Part shown: positions 53,245 through 60,871 of the stretch, one piece after another | Position numbering within the stretch: the stretch's first letter is position 1 | Layout of the letters: every line of letters begins with the position of its first letter | Assembly: GCA_905214925.1 (NCBI GenBank) | Contig: CAJMOB010000004.1 | Coordinates: 1 to 64,000, forward strand | Source of the DNA: Scybalomonas sp905214925 | GTDB lineage: Bacteria; Bacillota; Clostridia; Lachnospirales; Lachnospiraceae | Direction: 5' to 3' | DNA length: 64,000 nucleotides | Notes under the pieces: model-generated | What the model saw: only the letters and a program-made list of their open reading frames with translations | Database searches by the model: none | What the model was told of the DNA's origin: nothing | Program-made: the position numbers and the translations under genes

Positions 53245-54984
53245 CTATTTTTTATTCACCATTTTTTCCAGTCTTCTTTGCTTCCATCTTTGAATGGCTC
53301 TCATACCATTTCCTTGTCCAAAGTAAAGGGCAATGGATGATAAAATCATTAAAACAACCGTATAAACAAAGCTCATAGCCTTTGCATCAATGGCTGCTGA
53401 TTCATCAGATGCTGACTTAATGACAATACCAAGAGGTTGTAACAATGGATGATATAGGAATGCTGACATATCATAATCAGACAGTAACCCATTAAAATTT
53501 AAAATGACAACAGACATAACGGCTGGGAAAATGACAGGAATAATAACTTTTCTCATGGTATAAAAGGTACTAGCTCCCATACATTTTGCTGCCTCTTCTA
53601 AATCATCATCGATAGAGAAAAATGCTGCTTTTATCATACGATAAGAAAATGGTAATTTAATTACAACATATCCAATCAATAAAATAACGGTCGTACCAAC
53701 TAATACATAGTTAAAGATCAATGGATTTTTATCTCCATAAGCAATTGTAAGTCCTAGAGCAATTAACGTACTTGGTAACAGCCATGGAATCAAAACACCA
53801 TATTCATACAAGATATTAAATTTATTTTTGGACTTTTGTACAAATCTCACGCAAATAATAGAGATAATTGCTGCGAAACTAGCCGCTAGTAAAGAATAAC
53901 CAATACTTACTAAATATGGTTTCAACGCATCGATTGATGTGAATAACTTCTTATAATTTTCTAACGTAAACGAATCGAAACGAATGTCCCCTGTTTTAAT
54001 GGTTAAAGAATCACAGAATGAATACATAACAATTAAAACAATTGGTACTGTGTAAATAGCAAACATAAGATAGGCTATCACATGAGCAATTATATTTAAA
54101 ACTGGATTTACGATTTTTTGTTTCGTCAACTTTGCTTTTGTTTTGGAAACGGAAATATAATTGCCCCCCTTTTCTATTTTGCTAAAAATAGATAATAATA
54201 TAATCGTTGCTATTCCTAAAATAACTGCCAAAAATGCCGCAACTTCCCTTGAATACGTGGATTTGGAAAATGTAATAATCATTGGATTAATGGTTTGAAA
54301 CTTCTCTCCACCAACAATTAAAGGCGCTGACATGGCACTAAGACCTGTTAAAAATGTTAAAATTGTAATAGCAAAAAAAGTTGGTTTCAATACTGGTAAT
54401 ACGATCTGAAAGAAAATTCGACTTCCAGTTGCTCCCATATTCTTTGCTGCTTCAATGGTATGATAATCCAACCCATGAATCGCATTCTTTAAAAACATCA
54501 TATGATTTTGGGTACAAGAAAATGTCATAACGAATACAACTGCCCCATATCCGACAAACCATTTCGGATTCATGTCTGGGAATAGTTGTAATAATAATTT
54601 TGTCAATAACCCTTTTTCTCCATAGACATATTTATATCCAGCAACTAATACAACTCCTCCATAGATTAAAGAACTCATATAGGCAAGACGCAATATTTTA
54701 GCACCTTTAATCTCCCAATATTCTGTAAAAAGAACGCTTAAAGTCCCAACAACATTTACAGTAACCACAAGAGTAAAGGCTAATAGAAAACTATTCTTTA
54801 AACTCTGAATGGCTCTTTTGGAAGAAAATACTTTATGAAAAACTTCTGTTGAAAATTGTCCATCGTGGAAAAATACATTCACTAATAAATGAAAAGCTGG
54901 ATAGACAATGAATGCAATTAAAGCCCATGCAATTATAATTTTTAAAATCAAATTAGGCAGATTTACCTTTTTCTTTGTAGCCAT
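53245..54984 (-). CDS. Two-domain ABC transporter permease (iron(III)/organophosphate type)
   Basis: A 579-residue fusion of two permease halves, each with about six membrane segments and its own EAA loop (IEAAKNMGATGSRIFFQIVLPVLKP and LEEAAKCMGASTFYTMRKVIIPV). This fused form is typical of the FbpB/AfuB/PhnU-like branch, which includes iron, sugar-phosphate and aminoethylphosphonate systems. It is the last gene after the ATPase, binding protein and phosphodiesterase genes, which favours an organophosphate substrate. Confidence 0.85.
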   Translation of the reverse strand: MATKKKVNLPNLILKIIIAWALIAFIVYPAFHLLVNVFFHDGQFSTEVFHKVFSSKRAIQSLKNSFLLAFTLVVTVNVVGTLSVLFTEYWEIKGAKILRLAYMSSLIYGGVVLVAGYKYVYGEKGLLTKLLLQLFPDMNPKWFVGYGAVVFVMTFSCTQNHMMFLKNAIHGLDYHTIEAAKNMGATGSRIFFQIVLPVLKPTFFAITILTFLTGLSAMSAPLIVGGEKFQTINPMIITFSKSTYSREVAAFLAVILGIATIILLSIFSKIEKGGNYISVSKTKAKLTKQKIVNPVLNIIAHVIAYLMFAIYTVPIVLIVMYSFCDSLTIKTGDIRFDSFTLENYKKLFTSIDALKPYLVSIGYSLLAASFAAIISIICVRFVQKSKNKFNILYEYGVLIPWLLPSTLIALGLTIAYGDKNPLIFNYVLVGTTVILLIGYVVIKLPFSYRMIKAAFFSIDDDLEEAAKCMGASTFYTMRKVIIPVIFPAVMSVVILNFNGLLSDYDMSAFLYHPLLQPLGIVIKSASDESAAIDAKAMSFVYTVVLMILSSIALYFGQGNGMRAIQRWKQRRLEKMVNKK

Positions 54985-55001
54985 CCTAATTGCACCTCCT
55001 A

Positions 55002-56006
55002 CTAAAATTGCATAATATCGTCTGGTTTCAAGTAAAGATCGATCATTTCCCCTGTTTCGTATAAGGAACTTCCGTTATTTAATCGGATCACTCTTATGAT
55101 TTCATTTCCTATTTGAATCCGATATTTTGTAAGTAATCCATTATAATCATAATCTAACACTTTTCCTTGTAACTTTACATAGTCTTCATTTGGAGTGAAA
55201 TGAATGAGCTCTAGCCTTATATAAGCCGTTTTTCCTAGATCAAATTTCTGCTTTGATTGTCGATTCACTTCGAAAAGAATTTCTTTTCCAAGTTTATTAA
55301 TATCCCCAATAAAGTCGCAAACAAATTCGGATTTTGAATGATTATAAATTTCTTGTGGTGTCCCTACTTGTTCCACATATCCATTATTAAAAACGGCAAT
55401 TTTATCCGATAACATCAATGCTTCTTCTTGATCATGTGTCACATATAATGTAGTGATTCCAAGATTCTTTTGTAATTTCTTTAACTCACTGCGTAAACCA
55501 ATTCTAAGTTTTGCATCTAAGTTGGATAATGGCTCATCTAAACAAAGAATTTTTGGTTCTAATACAATCGCTCTTGCTAAGGCAACTCTTTGTTGTTGTC
55601 CCCCTGATAAGTCAGATACATTTCTTGTTAACTGCTCATCTTTAATCTCAATCACTTTAGCTACTTCTCTTACTCTTTTATCAATTTCTTTTTGTGGCAT
55701 TTTTTTCACTTTTAAACCAAATGCCAAGTTTTCATAGACGGTCATCGTTGGAAATAGGGCATAGCTTTGAAACACCATACCAATTCCTCTTTTTTCCACA
55801 GGAACTTCTAAAATATTTTTACCATCCACAAGAATTTCCCCACTGGTTGGATTTAAAAATCCAACCAGTGACCGAAGGGTTGTCGTTTTTCCACAACCAG
55901 ATGGCCCTAAGAAAGTAAAAAATTCTCCATCTTCTATTTTTAAATTGAGATTTTCAATTGCTGTATAATCGCCATATTTTATCTCAATATTTTTAAATTC
56001 AATCAT
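55002..56006 (-). CDS. ABC transporter ATPase (PotA/FbpC/AfuC type)
   Basis: A 334-residue ATPase: Walker A GPSGCGKTT (34-42), signature LSGGQQQRVALARAIV, Walker B ILCLDEPLSNLD, then a C-terminal TOBE-like regulatory domain (about 240-334). The frame runs back to 56060 inside the binding-protein gene; the ATG at 56006 (MIEFKNIEI) has an AGAGGT site and is preferred. Confidence 0.9.
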   Translation of the reverse strand: MIEFKNIEIKYGDYTAIENLNLKIEDGEFFTFLGPSGCGKTTTLRSLVGFLNPTSGEILVDGKNILEVPVEKRGIGMVFQSYALFPTMTVYENLAFGLKVKKMPQKEIDKRVREVAKVIEIKDEQLTRNVSDLSGGQQQRVALARAIVLEPKILCLDEPLSNLDAKLRIGLRSELKKLQKNLGITTLYVTHDQEEALMLSDKIAVFNNGYVEQVGTPQEIYNHSKSEFVCDFIGDINKLGKEILFEVNRQSKQKFDLGKTAYIRLELIHFTPNEDYVKLQGKVLDYDYNGLLTKYRIQIGNEIIRVIRLNNGSSLYETGEMIDLYLKPDDIMQF

Positions 56007-56023
56007 TTGATTACCTCTTTTGC

Positions 56024-57052
56024 TTATTGAATAAATTCTAGTTCCACTTTTTCTACCCATTGATCAAGATGTTCAGCAACAAAAGCCCAATCAATATCCT
56101 GCTGATGAACACCTTCTAAAAATACTTTTACATTTTCAGGGGCATTATTAAGAGCTTCTTCTTGACATGGAATGGTTCCAAACTCATTCATCCAAGCTTC
56201 TTGTACTTTGGAAGAACCAAACCAATTGGCAAACTCAATGGCTTTTTCTGTCTTATCGCTTCCTTTTAAAATTGCAACTTGTTCTGTCACATAAGGAACT
56301 CCCACTTCTGGTGACATCACTTGGAATTTATAATCTCTTTCTGCCTCATTTTGAAGTACACCACTTCCCCACATTTCACAGATAGGACGGCTTCCATCAA
56401 TAACTGCTCCTACATAATCTTCTCCTTCTGATTCCATATGACCATTTTGAATCCAGTTCTTTACAAAATTCCATCCTTCCTCAGAAATTTCTAATTCACC
56501 GTTTGGATCTTGATAGCGAACGAGTAAACTTGCCAAAATTGTCTTTCCAGTTCCACCACCGAAGTTAAGGATAGTATATTTATCCTTCCATTCTTCGTTC
56601 ACTAAATCTGTATAATCTTTTGGTGGATTTTGTAAATCAGCACTCATAATGTTCACAAGAGGTTGAATCACAATTGGATAATAATATCCATCTTTATCCC
56701 CTAAAGACAAATCCACTTCTTTTGCCCATTCTGGTTCCCACTTCTCCAATGTATCCTCTGCTTTTAATTTCTCATATTCCACATTATTGAGCCCAAATAC
56801 AAGATCCGCTTGCACATTATTTTTCTCAGATACAATTCTGTTTCCTAAATCCCCACCTTGAATCTGAACAACTTCCACAGAAAATCCCGCTTCTTTTGCT
56901 TGTTCTTTTAGCCAAGCATCTCTGCCATTAGAACCAGAATTGGTATAAATAACAAGAGAATCGTCTTTGCTTCCTCCCTTACTTCCACAGGCCACAAAAG
57001 AAACTGCCATAACTGCTGCTAAACATACGGATAATACCTTTTTTACTCTCAT
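56024..57052 (-). CDS. Extracellular solute-binding lipoprotein (AfuA/PhnS-like)
   Basis: A 342-residue binding protein with lipobox FVAC near residue 22 (chosen start), mature start SLVIYTNSGSNGRDAWLKEQAKEAGF, and the blocks GLNNVEYEKLKAEDTLEKWEPEW and YYYPIVIQPLVNIM. This pattern belongs to the iron(III)/phosphonate/sugar-phosphate binding branch. The ATG at 57052 (MRVKKVL) follows AGAGGAGAAG. The linked phosphodiesterase suggests glycerophosphodiester or hexose-phosphate rather than iron as ligand. Confidence 0.85.
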   Translation of the reverse strand: MRVKKVLSVCLAAVMAVSFVACGSKGGSKDDSLVIYTNSGSNGRDAWLKEQAKEAGFSVEVVQIQGGDLGNRIVSEKNNVQADLVFGLNNVEYEKLKAEDTLEKWEPEWAKEVDLSLGDKDGYYYPIVIQPLVNIMSADLQNPPKDYTDLVNEEWKDKYTILNFGGGTGKTILASLLVRYQDPNGELEISEEGWNFVKNWIQNGHMESEGEDYVGAVIDGSRPICEMWGSGVLQNEAERDYKFQVMSPEVGVPYVTEQVAILKGSDKTEKAIEFANWFGSSKVQEAWMNEFGTIPCQEEALNNAPENVKVFLEGVHQQDIDWAFVAEHLDQWVEKVELEFIQ

Positions 57053-57078
57053 AACTTCTTCTCCTCTTACATTCATTC

Positions 57079-57906
57079 TTATTTTTTGTTAATATAATTT
57101 CTTAATAAAGCTGGCCAGTCTGTTTGAATGATTTCAAATCCTAAGTCTATTAATTTCCCCCAGTTTTCATCAAACCCGTTGGCAATTGCATTATTATCGT
57201 CCAATCCACCTGATAAAATTGTTTCATCATTTAATGTAATCGCATTGACCCAAGGCACAATTCCTTGTTCCTTTAATTCTTCTATAAACTCTTTTTGTGC
57301 CAATGGACTTGCCACATCGTCAAAAATTAACTCTGCTGCTGCTACATTAATGTCATATTGTTTTACCAATTCCCATTCTTCCATTGTTTTTACAATCGGC
57401 ATATACATAAGCCCCGTTTTACTGTCTTCTAATTCTTTTAACAATCTCTCATGCACGCCTGACTTTAATAAAATTTGATGATCCATATTTTTTGATTTTA
57501 AATAGGCGATAATTTTTTCCCAATAAAACCAAGAACGATCGATATTAATAAAACATTTATCTCGAAACTTCTCTAGTACATAATCCAATCGTTCTACTCT
57601 TTGCCCTACATAGTTTTGCATGACATTTAATGTTTTCATAGATTCTACTTCTCTAGCAGTCATATCTCGAATATCTCTTTGTACGCCCAGTTCTACTTTT
57701 TCTTCCCCATTATGAAAAGCAAAGAAGACTCCATCAATGGTCATAGAAACGTCTACTTCAATCATATCAGCACCATGTAATAACGCATTTTGATAAGCAA
57801 GACATGTATTTTGAATGACATTACCCCCACAAGTTCCTCGGTGAGCTGCCACTAGAACTTTTTTCTTATCCAATTCTTTTATCATTGATTCATTTCTTGT
57901 GTACAT
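57079..57906 (-). CDS. Glycerophosphodiester phosphodiesterase
   Basis: A 275-residue GDPD TIM barrel: H22 and R23 (AAHRGT), E50 and D52 (IEVDVSMTIDG) and H65 (FAFHNGE) form the metal and catalytic site. There is no signal peptide, so it acts on imported substrate, releasing glycerol-3-phosphate. It is the first gene of the operon with the ABC transporter and has an AAAGGAAG site. PhoP-like repeats precede its promoter. Confidence 0.9.
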   Translation of the reverse strand: MYTRNESMIKELDKKKVLVAAHRGTCGGNVIQNTCLAYQNALLHGADMIEVDVSMTIDGVFFAFHNGEEKVELGVQRDIRDMTAREVESMKTLNVMQNYVGQRVERLDYVLEKFRDKCFINIDRSWFYWEKIIAYLKSKNMDHQILLKSGVHERLLKELEDSKTGLMYMPIVKTMEEWELVKQYDINVAAAELIFDDVASPLAQKEFIEELKEQGIVPWVNAITLNDETILSGGLDDNNAIANGFDENWGKLIDLGFEIIQTDWPALLRNYINKK

Positions 57907-57954
57907 GAAATTCTTCCTTTCTGTTGCTCGTTTTTTCTTGCTTTCTTTTTCTTA

Positions 57955-58011
57955 AGTTTATCCCGTTTTTTGGAACGTGTCAATTAAAATGATCGTAAAA
58001 TGTTTGTAAAA
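57955..58011 (-). promoter_or_regulatory. Promoter with PhoP-box-like repeats before the phosphodiesterase operon
   Basis: TTGACA (57978-57983), 17-bp spacer and TAAACT (57955-57960). Immediately upstream, TTTTACA, TTTTACG and TTTTAAT recur at 58005-58011, 57994-58000 and 57983-57989, exactly 11 bp apart. This is the layout of PhoP boxes and matches that before pstS. Confidence 0.65.
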
Positions 58012-58135
58012 CAAGTTTTTTGTATATTTTATATGATTTTTAGGCTTTATTTTTATACACAATTACTATATAATTTCATTATTATAAATGGTACGTTTCA
58101 TTTACTTTTGCTTAATCTATTTTCCCCTACTAAAA

Positions 58136-58168
58136 GAGGCTGTCATACAACATCTGTATGACAGCCTC
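58136..58168 (-). terminator. Terminator of the HAD phosphatase gene
   Basis: GAGGCTGTCATACA and its exact complement enclose a 5-nt loop, followed by TTTT on the minus strand. Confidence 0.8.
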
Positions 58169-58250
58169 TTCTTCCCTATTTATTCTTTCTTCTTTATCCG
58201 TTTTCCAAAACGCAAATAATTCTATCTTGACTAAAATTTATAAAACTAGT

Positions 58251-58856
58251 CTATTCCTCATTCAATATTCGTTCTAACTCTTTTATCGCTTGTTTGTAGC
58301 TCTGAAATTGAATTCCAAAAAAGCCTAGCTCTTGTGCTTTTTTAATATTTTCTAACCGATCATCCAAAAATACACTTTCTCTTGGCTCTATTGAATACTT
58401 CCTGCACAGTTCTTCATAAATTTCTCTCTCTGGCTTTATCCACTTACATTGGAAAGAAAACACAGCACCATCCACATAAGGTAGAAATTCCATCTTTTCT
58501 TTTGTCTGTTCATATGTAACTTCAGCATAATTGGATAAAATATAGACACGATATCCTCTTTGTTTTAACTCCTTAATCCAAGCAACACTATACGGAAATA
58601 ATTCTATCGTATTACCAACCGTCTGATACGCTTTTGTTATCTCCTCTTTGTACTCTTTATCATTGAAAATAAATTTTTCTAATAACTCTTCTGTCGATAA
58701 TTTTCCTCGATCGGATTCTTCCCATAGAGGATTTTGAAACATCGCCTGATTCACGGCTTGTCTCGTTTTTAAATCAAATCCTAACCGTTCCATATAAGAA
58801 TCTGGATCATATTCCACTAATACTTTTCCTACATCAAAAATAACATTTTTAATCAT
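58251..58856 (-). CDS. HAD-family phosphatase (YihX-like)
   Basis: A 201-residue HAD hydrolase with motif I IFDVGKVLVEYD (nucleophile D8; Gly at the position after next, as in the sugar-phosphatase and epoxide-hydrolase-like branch), motif II YILSNYA, a Lys in KWIKPERE and motif IV VFLDDRLENI. Two in-frame ATGs lie together; the second (58856) is 6 nt from GGAGG and is preferred. The insertion element lies only some 30 bp upstream, so transcription may start inside or at the edge of it. Confidence 0.87.
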   Translation of the reverse strand: MIKNVIFDVGKVLVEYDPDSYMERLGFDLKTRQAVNQAMFQNPLWEESDRGKLSTEELLEKFIFNDKEYKEEITKAYQTVGNTIELFPYSVAWIKELKQRGYRVYILSNYAEVTYEQTKEKMEFLPYVDGAVFSFQCKWIKPEREIYEELCRKYSIEPRESVFLDDRLENIKKAQELGFFGIQFQSYKQAIKELERILNEE

Positions 58857-58894
58857 ACGCATCCTCCATTCTTATCCGTTGCCAAAAATCTATA

Positions 58895-59110
58895 AATATA
58901 TATAAATCTTGTTTCATTCCCTGTTCTATGAGTCCGATTTTGAAAACTATAAACAGTAATCTACTTTCGTTTATTATAACTCTCCGAGGGCGTAAATTCG
59001 GATACAACGCATCCTACATATTAGCACCATCTTCTTAGTGATATTTATGCTAATTTATAATTTGCTAAATTAATACTTGCATTTAAATCTCTATCAATAG
59101 TAAGTCCACA
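58895..59110 (-). ncRNA. Possible TnpB guide-RNA scaffold at the element's right end
   Basis: The stretch from the end of tnpB to the element's right boundary is the place where TnpB-associated guide RNAs are encoded. It has GAATTTACGCCCTCGGAGAG and ends AGGGAATGAAAC, as in the 3' ends of related elements. The guide would read into the HAD gene leader. No structure calculation was possible. Confidence 0.4.
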
Positions 59111-60159
59111 ACTACATTTATAAACTCTATCTTTAAGTTTTAAATCCTTCTTAATCTCTCCACATTGGCTACAAGTCTTTGATGATGGATAAAATCTATC
59201 TGCTACAACTAATTCAATCCCTCTAAATTTACATTTATACTCAAGTTGCCTTTTAAATTCATAGAAACCTTGTTTTCGGATAGCATCCGATAAATGTTTG
59301 GTTTTCATCATACCTTTTACGTTCAAATCTTCGATTACAACTCTGTATGGTTTGGTTTTCACTATACTTGTTGTCGTTTGGTGAAGATAATTATTTCTTA
59401 TATTAGCCAAGCTTCTATGTACTTGCTGTATCTGCTTTTCAAGTTTTACAATATTTTTAGTTTTGACATACTCCTTTCCTTTTTTATTTTTCTCGTATTT
59501 TCTACTTACTTGTCTTTGTAGTCTTTTTAATCTTTTTTCAATCTTTCTAACTACATAAGTCTTATTAATATTTTTATAAACGTACCATCAGAACAGATTG
59601 CGAAATCCTTTAAACCTAAATCGATTCCTAATGATACATCGGTTAATTTTTCTTTCTTTTCTTCTTGCTCTATACCTACCGATAGATGCCAATATTTATT
59701 GTCATAACTTATTCTTGGATTGCTATATTTAACTCCAATCGGTATTTGTTCATTCGTCTTTACCCAACCGACTTTTTCAATATGAACGAATTTACCTTCT
59801 TTCACTTTCAATTTTATATTGTCATGATAGAAGGATTTTTTACTTTTTCTTTTACTTTTAAATCTCGGCTTATCTGCTAACCCTGTAAAGAATCTTTTGT
59901 ATGCGTTGCAAGCGTCTTTTACCGCTTGCTTTGCTACATTGTTAGATACTTCACTTAGCCAACTTAACTCTGATTTCTTTAGAACGGTTAATTCTTTTCT
60001 AAGAACCCCATCTGATAGAAACTTCCCACCATTTTTATAATTTTCTTCTTGTCTTGCAAGAGTCCAATTATAGACAAACCTTGCAGTACCTACTGATTTC
60101 CATAATTTTTGTTCTTGTAACTCACTTGGATATAATCGAACTTTCTTCGCAAGTATCAT
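59045..60159 (-). pseudogene. tnpB: TnpB RNA-guided nuclease with a single frameshift
   Basis: The N-terminal part (60159 to about 59575) has VRLYPSELQEQKLWKSVGTARFVYNW and the first RuvC Asp in LGIDLGLKDFA; the second part (about 59575 to 59045) has RuvC Glu in VVIEDLNVKGM, the zinc finger TCSQCGEIKKDLKL... CSCG and DRDLNASINLA. The two join if one base is missing near 59575, between DGTF and KNINKTYVVRK. All catalytic and zinc residues are otherwise present, so the break is recent or the frame is shifted in translation. Confidence 0.85.
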
Positions 60160-60763
60160 CCTCCATCAACTCCTGAATCATTCTCTTAACCTTATTCGCT
60201 CTTTTCCCTTGAAGTCTGCAACTAAATACTGTAACTATTTGAATGAAATCTTCTACTAACTCTTGTTCTTCTGTTTTCTCAGTATTGTCAATGATTTCAA
60301 TTGTAGTTCCATATTTTTCGCAAAGGGTCTCTATTAATTCGTATCCGAATCTAATTAATCTATCCTTGTAAAGAATGACTATTTTATCCACTTCTGAATT
60401 CGTAATCATATCTATTAACTTATTAAAACCTTTTTTATTATAGTTAATTCCACTTCCAATATCTGAAATAATCTCAAATTGATAACCTTTCGCGTACATA
60501 TATGTTTTTACATTTTCAATCTGTCGCTCAAGGTCATCTTTTTGCTTTTGTGAACGAACTCTACAATACCCAATAATTTTTTTATTTCGCTTAGTTTTTG
60601 GTTTTAAACCTAAAAAATGATTCAGTTGTTCTTGGGAATAATATCTTGTACCACCTGCTGTTACATGTGCTGGTTTCAATGCTCCGTTTTTATCCCAATT
60701 CCTTAGTGTTTGAACTGTTTTGCCTATTTTATTTGCAAATTCTCCTATTGAGTAGTATTTCAT
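60122..60763 (-). CDS. tnpA: IS607-type serine recombinase, probably inactive
   Basis: A 213-residue protein with an N-terminal MerR-like helix-turn-helix (residues 3-50: YYSIGEFANKIGKTVQTLRNWDKNG) and a small serine-recombinase catalytic domain (about 63-200: IIGYCRVRSQKQKDDLERQI, IVILYKDRLIRFGYELIE). The usual YxRVSSxxQK motif reads YCRVRSQKQK here, so the catalytic Ser position holds R70 (codon CGT, one base from AGT); the following S71 is kept. It overlaps the start of tnpB by 38 bp. Confidence 0.85.
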   Translation of the reverse strand: MKYYSIGEFANKIGKTVQTLRNWDKNGALKPAHVTAGGTRYYSQEQLNHFLGLKPKTKRNKKIIGYCRVRSQKQKDDLERQIENVKTYMYAKGYQFEIISDIGSGINYNKKGFNKLIDMITNSEVDKIVILYKDRLIRFGYELIETLCEKYGTTIEIIDNTEKTEEQELVEDFIQIVTVFSCRLQGKRANKVKRMIQELMEDDTCEESSIISK

Positions 60764-60871
60764 AATGTATCACCTCAATAAGATTATACCATAATCTATA
60801 AATATTTTAATCATTTTTATAGATATTAGTATATTCATTCAAACTGTTATAACCCTTCTTTTCCTCGTTTA

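Larger units (their letters stand above)
57907..58250. other. Intergenic region between HAD and phosphodiesterase genes
   Basis: 344 bp with the promoter and PhoP-like repeats on its left side and the HAD terminator at 58136-58168. The AT-rich part 58015-58130 shows nothing assignable. Confidence 0.5.
58887..60805 (-). mobile_element. IS607-family insertion element, decayed
   Basis: About 1.9 kb with a MerR-like serine recombinase gene and an RNA-guided nuclease (tnpB) gene in the typical overlapping order. AATCTATAAATAT occurs in the same orientation near both ends (58887-58899 and 60793-60805). Exact tips cannot be fixed because IS607 elements have no terminal inverted repeats. Confidence 0.8.

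Noticed and set aside
53245..57052. Iron(III) importer
   Set aside because: Family resemblance alone would allow it, but the leading phosphodiesterase gene and the PhoP-like repeats favour an organophosphate; no DtxR-like palindrome is present.
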